The notes under the pieces are model-generated. The model worked only from the letters and a program-made list of their open reading frames with translations. It searched no databases and was not told the origin of the DNA. The translations under genes and the position numbers were made by a program. Positions 1 through 6,649 of a stretch of DNA of 13,584 nt are shown here, piece after piece (within the stretch, counting starts at the first letter, position 1; each line of letters starts with the position of its first letter). Origin of the DNA: Candidatus Competibacteraceae bacterium (GTDB lineage Bacteria; Pseudomonadota; Gammaproteobacteria; Competibacterales; Competibacteraceae); contig JAGRHI010000013.1 of NCBI GenBank assembly GCA_020445045.1, positions 15,478 through 29,061 on the forward strand, given 5' to 3'.

Positions 1-526
1 CGAAAGTGATCGAGCCGGTGGCCCGAAGGTGGACGATCACTCCGGCCAGCAACAGCACGCCGGAGCCGATTTGCGCCAGCAGATAGCGCATGCCGGCGCG
101 ATAGGCCCGTTGGGTGCGCCGCGCCCAGATCAGAAACACCGAGGAAACGGCCGCCAATTCCCAGCAAATGAACAAGGTGACCAGATCGCCCGCCAGCACC
201 GCGCCCATCGCCGCTCCCGGATACAACAAACCCGCGACCTGCTGCACCGGATCATCCAGCCGCCAGGCATAGATGATCGCCAACAGCGCGGCGATGTGAA
301 AAACCAGGGCGAAGGCAAAGCTCAAGCCATCCAGCCGCAAGGTCGTCAGGGTCAGGTCGAATAACTCGATCCTCGCATACTCGCCGTAAGGCAAACCCCA
401 CAATTGCAGCGCGCCGAGAATGGGCAGCGCCAGCATGAACAGATTGCGGGCGCGACCTTGCGGCGCGAGCAGCGCCAGCAAGGAACCGCCCATCAGAATC
501 AGCGCCGGGTTGAGGCCGTCAATCAC
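1..526 (-). CDS. Third NuoL/MrpD-like antiporter subunit, C-terminus cut off by the window edge
   Basis: This is a polytopic membrane subunit of the proton-conducting antiporter family (complex I NuoL/M/N, Mrp A/D). The first 175 residues are in the window and the frame is open to base 1; about 300 further residues would be expected. Hydrophobic helices fill the visible part. The segment LFICWEL (residues 118-124) places Glu123 where the family has its essential helix-5 glutamate, and is followed by a polar loop and the YLLAQIGSG helix. The start is a GTG at 526-524. It overlaps the end of the 90-aa gene by 8 bases (GTGATTGA), which implies translational coupling. The lysines of helices 7, 8 and 12 lie beyond the window, so the subtype (MrpD-, NuoN- or NuoM-like) cannot be fixed. 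The family is confident; a specific role is inferred from the operon. Confidence 0.85.
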   Translation of the reverse strand, partial: MIDGLNPALILMGGSLLALLAPQGRARNLFMLALPILGALQLWGLPYGEYARIELFDLTLTTLRLDGLSFAFALVFHIAALLAIIYAWRLDDPVQQVAGLLYPGAAMGAVLAGDLVTLFICWELAAVSSVFLIWARRTQRAYRAGMRYLLAQIGSGVLLLAGVIVHLRATGSITF

Positions 527-791
527 CGTAATAATCCTCGTCCCGCTTCACGACCTTGCGCATCTGCTTGGCTAGCAGCACCAGGGCGACGCAGCAAATG
601 AAGCCGTACCAGGCAAAGAAGCCGAACCAGCTCTCGAAACCGAAGGTCGCGTGCTTGTGATACAGCAAATCGCCAAGCAGCAGCACAATGCAGATCCCGA
701 CCAAGCTGTAAAAAATCTGGTCCACATGGCGCGGCTCATCCAGCCAATATTTTTTTTCTGGGCGGTCGGCGTCGGGCGATGGAGCGGTCAT
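519..791 (-). CDS. Small two-helix membrane protein inside the antiporter operon (90 aa)
   Basis: I do not recognise a named family. The protein has a polar, charged N-terminus (about residues 1-24, with prolines and acidic residues), a first hydrophobic helix at about 27-43, a short loop with KHATFGFESW, a second helix at about 54-74, and a basic then acidic tail ending DEDYYGD. The ATG at 791 has a GAGAGG ribosome site 5 bases upstream, and the gene starts 9 bases after the stop of the NuoL-like gene. Its own 3' end overlaps the GTG start of the next antiporter subunit. This tight placement between two large subunits suggests an accessory or assembly subunit of the same complex, by inference only. 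The amphipathic ends and absence of a signal peptide fit a small inner-membrane protein with both helices inserted. Confidence 0.8.
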   Translation of the reverse strand: MTAPSPDADRPEKKYWLDEPRHVDQIFYSLVGICIVLLLGDLLYHKHATFGFESWFGFFAWYGFICCVALVLLAKQMRKVVKRDEDYYGD

Positions 792-800
792 GCAAACCTC

Positions 801-2267
801 TCAGCGAACGGTAATCGGCGCGAGCAGCGCGTACAGGGAATCGGCCTGGAAAAACAACCACAAACAACCGAGGGCAGTCAGACACAAGGGCACCACGCAG
901 GCCAGTGGCGCTTCGCGGATCGGGATTTGGGCCGCGCCGCCGGCCGGAGCCGCCGCGAAAAAGCCCCGTGCCGGAACCGGCAACAAATACGCCACGTTCA
1001 ACAGCGAGCTGAGCAACAACACCGCCATCAGCGCCCACTGCTCGGCGTCGGCCGCGCCCACCAGCAGATACCACTTGCTCCACGATCCGCCCAGCGGCGG
1101 CAGGCCGATGATGCTGAGCGCACCGATCAGGAAGGCGCCGAAGGTGAAGGGCATCGCCCGGCCCAGCCCGTCCAACTGGCTGACTTCGGTCTTATGGGCG
1201 GCGGTGTAGATCGCGCCGGCGCAAAAGAACAGGGTGATCTTGCCAAACGCGTGCATGACGATCTGCATCGAACCGCCGATCACGCCCATCGAGGTCGCCA
1301 GCGCCGCGCCCAGCACCACGTAACCCAACTGACTGACGGTCGAATAGGCTAGCCGCGCCTTGAGATTATCCTTGGTTAAGGCCACGAAGGACGCCAGCAA
1401 CACGGTCAGCGCCGCCACCCACATCAACCAGTTCGATGCGCCGGTATCTTTCAGAAAATCAATGCCGAAGATATAAACGATGACTTTCAGCACCGAGAAT
1501 ACCCCGGCCTTCACCACCGCCACCGCGTGCAGCAGCGCGCTGACCGGGGTCGGCGCCACCATCGCCGCCGGCAACCAGCGGTGGAAGGGCATCAATGCCG
1601 CCTTGCCGATGCCGAACATGTACAGGGCCAGCAGCACATTCACCAGCGGGCCATCCACCTTACCCGCCAAAATCCCACCCGGCGCAAACTCCAAAGTACC
1701 GGCAACAGCCCAGGTCCAGACGATGGCCAGCAGCAGAAAGCCGATCGAGGTGCCGATCAAGATGCCGAGATATAGCCTGCCGGCTTGCTTGGCTTCCTCA
1801 GTGCCCTTGTGGGTGACCAGCGGATAGGTCGAAAGGGTCAAGGCTTCGTAGAAGATGAACAGGGTCAGCAGATTGCCGGCAAAGGCGATGCCGATGGCGC
1901 TGGCGATGGCGATGGCGAAACAAACGTAGAAACGGGTCTGATGCTGTTCCTGATTACCGCGCATGTAGCCGATGGAATAAAGCGAGTTCAGCGGCCACAG
2001 CAGGGCGGCCACGGCGGCAAAGGTCATGCCCAGCGGTTCCACGCTCAGCCGCAGCGGCAGGCCGGGGGCGAATTCGAGCAAATCCACCGTGGGGCGCGCG
2101 CCAGCCGCCACCGCCGGCAGCAGGGACAGCACCACGCCGAGCAGCAGCAGCGACCCCAGCAGGGTCGCCCCCTCCCGCCAGTCGGGCCGGCCGTCGTTGA
2201 GAGCGATGAAGCACGCGCTCGCCAGCGGGATGAACAGCGCCAGCGGCAGGATGGTTTCGGAGTTCAT
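801..2267 (-). CDS. NuoL / MrpA-N-terminal-like proton (or sodium) antiporter subunit, 488 aa
   Basis: This is a polytopic inner-membrane ion-translocating subunit. The segment WLPAAMVAPTPVSALLHA (about residues 231-248), followed by VVKAGVF, is the NuoL/MrpA type rather than the MrpD type. Residues expected for ion transfer are visible: Glu141 in FIFYEAL (helix 5), Lys222 in GIGKAALMPF (helix 7), His247 and Lys253 (helix 8 region) and Lys343 in MHAFGKITLFF (helix 12). At 488 residues it corresponds to the antiporter half of MrpA (full MrpA is about 800 residues); the MbhD/MbhE-like remainder is encoded separately at 4662-5234. Its ATG overlaps the mrpD stop by 4 bases (ATGA). Na+ versus H+ use cannot be read from the sequence. 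Confidence 0.9.
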   Translation of the reverse strand: MNSETILPLALFIPLASACFIALNDGRPDWREGATLLGSLLLLGVVLSLLPAVAAGARPTVDLLEFAPGLPLRLSVEPLGMTFAAVAALLWPLNSLYSIGYMRGNQEQHQTRFYVCFAIAIASAIGIAFAGNLLTLFIFYEALTLSTYPLVTHKGTEEAKQAGRLYLGILIGTSIGFLLLAIVWTWAVAGTLEFAPGGILAGKVDGPLVNVLLALYMFGIGKAALMPFHRWLPAAMVAPTPVSALLHAVAVVKAGVFSVLKVIVYIFGIDFLKDTGASNWLMWVAALTVLLASFVALTKDNLKARLAYSTVSQLGYVVLGAALATSMGVIGGSMQIVMHAFGKITLFFCAGAIYTAAHKTEVSQLDGLGRAMPFTFGAFLIGALSIIGLPPLGGSWSKWYLLVGAADAEQWALMAVLLLSSLLNVAYLLPVPARGFFAAAPAGGAAQIPIREAPLACVVPLCLTALGCLWLFFQADSLYALLAPITVR

Positions 2268-3745
2268 GGCCCCACTCCCAGCAGCGCTTCCGCCGCGCGA
2301 CGGGCCACCCCCGCGTTCAGCGAGGTATCAAGCCCGAAATAGAGGTTGGCCAGCGCCAGGGTCCAGGTCGGCGCCAGCAGCGCCAGCGGGGCCTCGCCGG
2401 TTGCGCGACCCTCCGGCGCGGGCTGGAAGTAGGCCGTCTCCACCACTCGCCAGATGTAGACCACCGCCAGCAGCGAGGTGAGCAGCACCAGCAGCGCCAC
2501 CGGCCACCAGCCTCGCTCCAACGCGCCGAGGATCAGGTACCACTTGCTGACGAAACCCGCCGTCAGCGGTACCCCGATCAGACTCAGGCCGCCGATCACG
2601 AAAGCGCCCATGGTCCAGGGCATGATCCGGCCCACCCCGGCCAGGCGATCGAGGCTGACGGCGCCGATCCGAAACGACACGCAGCCGAGCGCCATGAACA
2701 GCGTCCCCTTCATCAGGGCGTGGTTGAACAGGTGCGAAATGGCGGCGGTCAGGCCGGTGACCGACACCAGGCTGATGCCCAGAATCATGTAGCCGATCTG
2801 GGCCACGCTGGAATAGGCCAGCATCCGCTTGACGTTGGTCTGGAAAATCGCCACCACCGAGGCGCTGAAAATTCCCGCCAGGGCCAACGGCAGCAGGATG
2901 ACGTCCAGGCGCATGGTCCCAAAGGAGAACTGGGCACCGAAAATGGTGAAGAAAAACCGCAACAGCACATAAATCGCCACCTTGGTGGCCGTGGCCGCCA
3001 GAAACGCGGTAACCGCCGAGGGCGCGTAGGCGTAGGCGTTGGGCAGCCACAGATGCAGCGGAAACAGCGCCAGCTTGAGACTGATGCCGATGGTCAGAAA
3101 GGCGAAGGCGGCGCGCACGGTGCGGGTATCGGCCACCGCCGGCAGGCGCGCGGTCAGATCCGCCATGTTGAGGGTGCCAGTCATCACGTACAGAAAGCCG
3201 ATGCCGATCAGGATGAAGGTGGCGCCGATGGTACCCATGATCAGGTACTGATAAGCGGCGGTCAGCGCACGACGATCACGGCCGATGCTGATCAGCACGT
3301 AGCTGGACAGCGAGGAAATTTCCAGGAACACGAACACGTTGAAGGCGTCGCCGGTGACGATCATCCCTAGCAGGCCGGTCAGGCACAACAGATAGGTGGT
3401 GTAGAACCAGGGCTGCTTGCTTGCCGGCAGGCGGATACGCTGTTCCACCACCGTCCGCGCGAACGCCATCACCACGGCGCCGATCGTCGCCACCACCAGC
3501 AACATGTAGGCGTTGGCGACATCCACCCGGTATTCGATGCCCCAGGGCGCCGGCCAACCGCCCATGGCGTAGGAAATCACACCCCGCGCCAATACCTGGT
3601 CCAGCAGCAGCGCGGCGATCAGCAGACAGAGCGCGCAAGTCGCCATGGCCAGCAGCCAGACCGCCCGGCCGGGACGCAGCAGCGCGCACAGCGGCGCGGC
3701 GATCAGGGGAACGACGACCTGTAACGCGGGCAGATGTTCGGTCAC
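2264..3745 (-). CDS. mrpD: MrpD-type cation/proton antiporter subunit, 493 aa
   Basis: This is a polytopic NuoM/N-like subunit of the Mrp antiporter. LHLWLPNAYAYAPSAVTAFL (about residues 230-249) is the MrpD version of the helix 7-8 region. Glu142 (FVFLEISSLSSY), Lys224 (GISLKLALFPL), Lys255 and Lys346 (NHALMKGTLF) are the expected ion-path residues. The length is typical for MrpD (about 490-500). I chose the GTG at 3745-3743, which overlaps the mrpC stop as GTGA and yields a normal N-terminus (TEHLPALQ). The open frame continues about 100 codons further upstream, but that part lies across mrpC, is charged and His/Arg rich, and is not membrane-like, so it is not part of the protein. Confidence 0.93.
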   Translation of the reverse strand: MTEHLPALQVVVPLIAAPLCALLRPGRAVWLLAMATCALCLLIAALLLDQVLARGVISYAMGGWPAPWGIEYRVDVANAYMLLVVATIGAVVMAFARTVVEQRIRLPASKQPWFYTTYLLCLTGLLGMIVTGDAFNVFVFLEISSLSSYVLISIGRDRRALTAAYQYLIMGTIGATFILIGIGFLYVMTGTLNMADLTARLPAVADTRTVRAAFAFLTIGISLKLALFPLHLWLPNAYAYAPSAVTAFLAATATKVAIYVLLRFFFTIFGAQFSFGTMRLDVILLPLALAGIFSASVVAIFQTNVKRMLAYSSVAQIGYMILGISLVSVTGLTAAISHLFNHALMKGTLFMALGCVSFRIGAVSLDRLAGVGRIMPWTMGAFVIGGLSLIGVPLTAGFVSKWYLILGALERGWWPVALLVLLTSLLAVVYIWRVVETAYFQPAPEGRATGEAPLALLAPTWTLALANLYFGLDTSLNAGVARRAAEALLGVGP

Positions 3746-4101
3746 AGGGCTTCGTCTTCGCTTTGAGCGTGGATTTCGTCTTCCTCGATGGTGCCGTAAG
3801 CCTCGTGGATGCGCACCACCAACGCCAAACCCAGCGCCGTGGTGGCGATGCCCACCACGATGGCAGTCAGGATCAGCACATGAGGCAGCGGATTGCTGTA
3901 GACCGTCGCCGTCCCGGTCAGAATGGGGGCGGTGCCGCCGATGATCTTGCCCATGCTGATGTAGAGGATGAACACCGAGGTCTGAAAGATATTCAGCCCG
4001 ACCAGCTTCTTGACCAAATTGCCGCGCGAGATGACCACGTAGAATCCGCACATCATCAACACGATGAAAATCCAGTAATTATACAGACCGAGAATTTGCA
4101 T
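3742..4101 (-). CDS. mrpC: MrpC (NuoK-like) antiporter subunit, 119 aa
   Basis: This is a small three-helix subunit homologous to NuoK/MrpC. The hallmark segment is SNPLPHVLILTAIVVGIATT (about residues 69-88), with GLNIFQTSVFILYISMG ahead of it and a short acidic tail. The length is normal for MrpC (about 110-120). I start it at the ATG 4101-4099, because the residues encoded upstream in frame are polar and unlike the family. Its stop overlaps the GTG of mrpD. Unlike the rest of the operon it is separated from the preceding gene (mrpB) by 141 bases, and the ribosome site is weak (a GGGG run about 11 bases upstream). Confidence 0.92.
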   Translation of the reverse strand: MQILGLYNYWIFIVLMMCGFYVVISRGNLVKKLVGLNIFQTSVFILYISMGKIIGGTAPILTGTATVYSNPLPHVLILTAIVVGIATTALGLALVVRIHEAYGTIEEDEIHAQSEDEAL

Positions 4102-4242
4102 TTTATTTGTTGTCCCCAACCATCCTCGCAATGCGGCGGATTGCGGCGCCGGCGCGTTGCAACCGTCGCGCGGCATCGCCGAACCCTGAGCCCGCTGCTG
4201 GCCCGCCGAACCCCGCGGCCTTCGAATCCCGTCCCCGGCCTC
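4102..4242. other. Unusual 141-base gap inside the antiporter operon, with a small dyad
   Basis: Every other junction in this operon is overlapping or under 10 bases, so this gap stands out. It is very GC-rich. It contains a dyad CGCAAT-(7 bases)-ATTGCG at 4127-4145, which in the transcript would sit about 26 bases before the mrpC start. One minus-strand frame stays open through the gap, but its product is Arg/Ala/Gly rich with no recognisable feature. No promoter is evident. Confidence 0.4.
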
Positions 4243-4662
4243 TCACCGGCCTCGACCGGCAAATGCATGGAAAATGGAGATCATGACCGACGCCACGGTG
4301 ATGCCGACGCCCAGTTCCACCAGCAAAATCCCCAGATGCTGGCCATGCACCGGATCGTGCGGGTCCAAGACCCCGTAATCCAGAAAGGCACCGCCCAGCA
4401 GCATCCCGGCCACGCCCACGCCGGCGTAAATCAGCACCCCCAGGGAAATCCCGAGGCGCGGCAACCACGTCGGCATGAGCCGTCGGGCGTTGTCCAGACC
4501 GTATACCAGCGCATACAGCACGAACCCAGCCGCGAAGATCACGCCGGCCTGAAACCCGCCACCCGGTCCGAAATCGCCGTGAAACTGCACGTACAGCGCG
4601 AACAGCAGAATCAGCGGCAGCAGCAGCTTGGTGATCAGGCGGAGGATCGAATATTGCTTCAT
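4243..4662 (-). CDS. mrpB: MrpB (MnhB) antiporter subunit, 139 aa
   Basis: This is a four-helix membrane subunit of Mrp antiporters, also called MnhB or MbhF-like. The family signature HGDFGPGGGFQAG (about residues 28-40) is present, followed by helices with FAAGFVLYALVYG, LGISLGVLIYAGVG and ILLVELGVGITVASVMISIF. The length is normal. The ATG at 4662 shares one base with the stop of the preceding MbhD-MbhE gene (TGATG), so translation is probably coupled. The protein ends with a short basic tail (GRGR). Confidence 0.93.
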   Translation of the reverse strand: MKQYSILRLITKLLLPLILLFALYVQFHGDFGPGGGFQAGVIFAAGFVLYALVYGLDNARRLMPTWLPRLGISLGVLIYAGVGVAGMLLGGAFLDYGVLDPHDPVHGQHLGILLVELGVGITVASVMISIFHAFAGRGR

Positions 4663-5234
4663 CAGGCGTCTTCTTCGTGATCGGGACGAGACCGGTCCTC
4701 GGAACGACGGCGGCGCGCGTCGCCAATCAGCAGCAGCACGCCGATCGCGGCGGTGAACACCACGGTGACCTCGCCCAGCGTGTCGTAGCCGCGATAGCTG
4801 GCCAGCACCGAGGACACCACGTTGGGAATGCCGATCTCCTCGGCGGAGTCCTCAAGATAGCGCGGCGCCACATGCTGGTGGATCGGATTGCCGGGATCGC
4901 CGTAATGGGGGATGTCGAACGTGCCGTAGATCAGGGCCGCGCCGGTGACCAGCACCGCCAGCAGCGGCAACAGCGGCTTGTGCGCGGCGGGGGTCTTCTC
5001 GCGACTGGTGGTCAGCGCCAGCGTGCCCAGCATGAACACGGTGGCGACTCCGGCGCCGACCGAGGCTTCGGTGAAGGCCACATCCACGGCGTCCAACACC
5101 ACGAACAGACTGGCCGACAGCAGGCTGTAAATGCCGAACAGCATCACCACGGCGAACAGATCCCGCAGCCGAATCACCGCCAGCGCGGTGACCACCAACA
5201 GGCCCAACAAGACGAAGTCGATTAGGATTTCGAT
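4662..5234 (-). CDS. Stand-alone MbhD-MbhE (MrpA C-terminal-like, DUF4040) subunit, about 190 aa, start codon uncertain
   Basis: This corresponds to the C-terminal part of MrpA. The first part (LIDFVLLGLL... IRLRDLFAVVMLFGIYSLL... EASVGAGVATVFMLGTLAL) is the MbhD/DUF4040 domain, and the second (IPNVVSSVLASYRGYDTLGEVTVVFTAAIGVLLLI) is the MbhE-type domain with the DTLGE motif. The start is a puzzle: no ATG, GTG or TTG lies where the family N-terminus should be. An AAGGA ribosome site at 5244-5248 points to ATC at 5234-5232 (9 bases away) or GTC at 5237. The first conventional candidates are TTG at 5210 and 5207, which would trim the first helix; upstream, a GTG at 5330 and the first start codon of the frame at 5375 would add polar sequence. 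I give the ATC as the 5' boundary. The reading frame itself is secure; it overlaps mrpG by 13 bases. Confidence 0.85.
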   Translation of the reverse strand: MEILIDFVLLGLLVVTALAVIRLRDLFAVVMLFGIYSLLSASLFVVLDAVDVAFTEASVGAGVATVFMLGTLALTTSREKTPAAHKPLLPLLAVLVTGAALIYGTFDIPHYGDPGNPIHQHVAPRYLEDSAEEIGIPNVVSSVLASYRGYDTLGEVTVVFTAAIGVLLLIGDARRRRSEDRSRPDHEEDA

Positions 5235-5554
5235 GACGGCGCGTCCTTGGACAAGAGCGGGCGGGGATTTTCGGGATCGGACAGCGCGGCCCTGACCAAG
5301 GCATGGGTGGCGGTGGGGCTGGTCAACCACAAGAACGACAGGATCAGCAGCAACTTGGCGCTGACCAGGGTCCAACCGCCGTGCAGCATCAAGCCCAGCA
5401 GGATCAAGCCGGCACCGAGTGTATCGGTGATGCTGGCGGCGTGCAGGCGGGTATAGAAATCCGGCATGCGCAACAGGCCAACGCCACCGACGATCACGAA
5501 AAACACGCCACCGAGCAGCGCCAGCCCGCTCAATCCATCGATCAGCCCAGCCAT
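5222..5554 (-). CDS. mrpG: MrpG antiporter subunit, 110 aa
   Basis: This is a three-helix membrane subunit of Mrp/Mnh antiporters. The signature LLRMPDFYTRLHAASITDTL (about residues 27-46) is intact, followed by GAGLILLGLML and a third helix with LLLILSFLWLTSPTATHALVRAAL. The length is normal. The ATG at 5554 follows the mrpF stop directly with no spacer. The gene ends 13 bases inside the proposed start of the MbhD-MbhE gene. Confidence 0.94.
   Translation of the reverse strand: MAGLIDGLSGLALLGGVFFVIVGGVGLLRMPDFYTRLHAASITDTLGAGLILLGLMLHGGWTLVSAKLLLILSFLWLTSPTATHALVRAALSDPENPRPLLSKDAPSSKS
5244..5248 (-). promoter_or_regulatory. Ribosome binding site before the MbhD-MbhE gene
   Basis: AAGGA on the minus strand lies inside mrpG, 9 bases before an ATC codon and 6 bases before a GTC codon. 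Both codons sit where the family N-terminus is expected, so the site suggests initiation at an unusual codon. Confidence 0.5.
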
Positions 5555-5845
5555 CTAGAGGTCGTCCGGTTCGTCAGGGACATTGCGCGGCCAACCCATG
5601 TCCCCGTAACGGATGAATTTGAGCACGGCGATGGTGCCGATGAAGTTGATCAGGGCATAGACCAGCGCGATGTCCATGAAGTCGGGGCGTCCGTTCATGA
5701 ATCCCAGCACGGCGATGATCAACACGGTCTTGGTGCCGAAGGCGTTGACCGCCATGATGCGATCGTAGACGGTCGGTCCCATCAACGCGCGTGCCATGGC
5801 CAGGATCATGCAAGCCAGGATACCGCATGCCGTGGCGGCAAACAT
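5555..5845 (-). CDS. mrpF: MrpF antiporter subunit, 96 aa
   Basis: This is a small three-helix subunit of Mrp/Mnh antiporters. The family core is clear: ARALMGPTVYDRIMAVNAFGT (helix 1-2 loop) and DFMDIALVYALINFIGTIAVLKFI (helix 3). The length is typical. Its ATG overlaps the mrpE stop by one base (TGATG), indicating coupled translation. The C-terminal tail is acidic and proline-rich (PRNVPDEPDDL). Confidence 0.95.
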   Translation of the reverse strand: MFAATACGILACMILAMARALMGPTVYDRIMAVNAFGTKTVLIIAVLGFMNGRPDFMDIALVYALINFIGTIAVLKFIRYGDMGWPRNVPDEPDDL

Positions 5846-6333
5846 CAGGGGATTCTCCGTTCCAACCCGGCGACCCGCCGATCCATCTCGCCCGCCAACA
5901 GCTCATCGGCCCCCTCGCGGGTCAGCGCGTGAACTTCCAGGTTGTCGCCGCTCAGCGAGGTGGTCACCGTGCCCGGCGTCAGGGTAATGGAATTAGCGTA
6001 AATCACCCGGCCCAGATCGCTGCGCTGACTGGGTTTGAGTTCGATCATCGTGGGATCGATCGGCAGTTTGGGGTCGAGGATGCGTTTGACGACATTGACG
6101 TTGGCCAGCACGACCCGCCACAGCAGCCAAGGCCAATACCAGAGGAGTTGCGGGCCAAACCGCGGGCACGGCGGTTGTTCCTCGGGATCGATCGTCTCGA
6201 CCCGCCACGCCACGAACACCACCAAGACGCAGGACAGCGCGCCGAAGCTCAACAATAGGGCATTATCGAAGGAGCCTGACAGCAACAGCCACAGGCCAAG
6301 GCAGAACAACCATAAGCTTAGCGCGTGCAGCAT
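5845..6333 (-). CDS. mrpE: MrpE antiporter subunit, 162 aa, first gene of the operon
   Basis: This is a membrane subunit of Mrp/Mnh antiporters (MbhA-like). Two N-terminal helices (LHALSLWLFCLGLWLLLSG and LLLSFGALSCVLVVFVAW) are followed by the cytoplasmic domain with LLWRVVLANVNVVKRIL, the NSITLTPGTVTTSL motif typical of MrpE, and VHALTREGADELL. I chose the ATG at 6333 because GGAGG sits 6 bases upstream (plus-strand 6340-6344). A GTG 24 bases further upstream is in frame but has no such site. No antiporter gene precedes it, so the operon starts here, fitting the promoter proposed at 6524-6553. Confidence 0.94.
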   Translation of the reverse strand: MLHALSLWLFCLGLWLLLSGSFDNALLLSFGALSCVLVVFVAWRVETIDPEEQPPCPRFGPQLLWYWPWLLWRVVLANVNVVKRILDPKLPIDPTMIELKPSQRSDLGRVIYANSITLTPGTVTTSLSGDNLEVHALTREGADELLAGEMDRRVAGLERRIP

Positions 6334-6339
6334 GTTCGC

Positions 6340-6344
6340 CCTCC
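6340..6344 (-). promoter_or_regulatory. Ribosome binding site deciding the mrpE start
   Basis: GGAGG on the minus strand lies 6 bases before the ATG at 6333. It favours this start over the in-frame GTG at 6357. Confidence 0.75.
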
Positions 6345-6437
6345 GGTTCCACGGCACTGTTTTCGGGCTCGTCGATGTGCTTCGGTGCTAGCGCGAGCAT
6401 TCCCTTCTTCTTCCTGGTCCTTCGCCCAAAAGGAAGG

Positions 6438-6459
6438 AAATCAGACAACCCCCTGATTT
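6438..6459 (-). promoter_or_regulatory. Stem-loop in the predicted mrp leader
   Basis: AAATCAG and CTGATTT form a perfect 7-bp inverted repeat around an 8-base loop. On the minus strand it is followed by a pyrimidine-rich run (CCTTCCTTTT), so it could be a weak attenuator within the leader transcript, about 105 bases before the mrpE start. The stem is short and AT-rich; function is inferred only. Confidence 0.3.
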
Positions 6460-6523
6460 TTCAAGATCATCTCCCAAATCATCGAAGGATCAGGCGGGGG
6501 TGGAGAGAGCCAAGCCGTTTATT

Positions 6524-6553
6524 AATCTATAGCTTGCATCCCGATGGATGCAA
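6524..6553 (-). promoter_or_regulatory. Probable sigma70-type promoter of the mrp operon
   Basis: On the minus strand TTGCAT (6553-6548) is a good -35 box. Either TATAGA (6531-6526, 16-base spacer) or TAGATT (6529-6524, 18-base spacer) could be the -10 box. The AT-rich TATAGATTAATAAA stretch stands out in a GC-rich window. The start of transcription would be near 6517, giving a leader of about 185 bases. No other convincing promoter was seen between 6334 and 6649. Confidence 0.5.
6534..6553. repeat. Perfect inverted repeat in the mrp promoter spacer
   Basis: TTGCATCC and GGATGCAA form an 8-bp perfect inverted repeat with a 4-base centre (CGAT). It overlaps the proposed -35 box and fills most of the spacer, the position of a repressor or activator operator. 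It is not followed by a T-run, so it is a poor terminator for the lipoprotein gene that ends at 6650. Confidence 0.6.
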
Positions 6554-6649
6554 CCCGCTCGCGGCGCGCGGCGCGCGGTCCGGGCCGAAATTCGAGGCTG
6601 TCCGCGAGCGGCCAATCGGGCCGCGTGGAGAATGCCGATAGTCGCGCGG

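Larger units (their letters stand above)
6334..6649. other. 316-base non-coding region between the lipoprotein gene and mrpE
   Basis: This holds the proposed mrp promoter, the 8-bp inverted repeat and the 7-bp leader stem-loop described separately. A GC-rich dyad GCGGCC-(5 bases)-GGCCGC at 6608-6624 lies about 26 bases past the lipoprotein stop; it has no T-run and is at best a weak terminator. I see no convincing gene here. Confidence 0.5.

Noticed and set aside
651..1352. Long plus-strand frames opposite the antiporter genes
   Set aside because: They are Gln/Arg/His-rich antisense shadows typical of GC-rich coding DNA, without ribosome sites or motifs.
3746..4051. About 100 extra N-terminal codons in the mrpD frame
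   Set aside because: They lie across mrpC, encode His/Arg-rich polar sequence and are not membrane-like; the GTGA overlap marks the real start.
4103..4726. Minus-strand 207-codon frame over mrpB and the gap
   Set aside because: Over mrpB it is an alternate-frame shadow; the part in the gap has low-complexity composition and no motif.
6263..6448. A minus-strand 61-codon frame starting with TTG, overlapping the mrpE start
   Set aside because: It has a poor start codon with no spaced ribosome site and no recognisable motif, and its second half is a frame shadow of mrpE.
6608..6624. GCGGCC-(5)-GGCCGC dyad after the lipoprotein gene as an intrinsic terminator
   Set aside because: The stem is short and no T-run follows on the transcribed strand.
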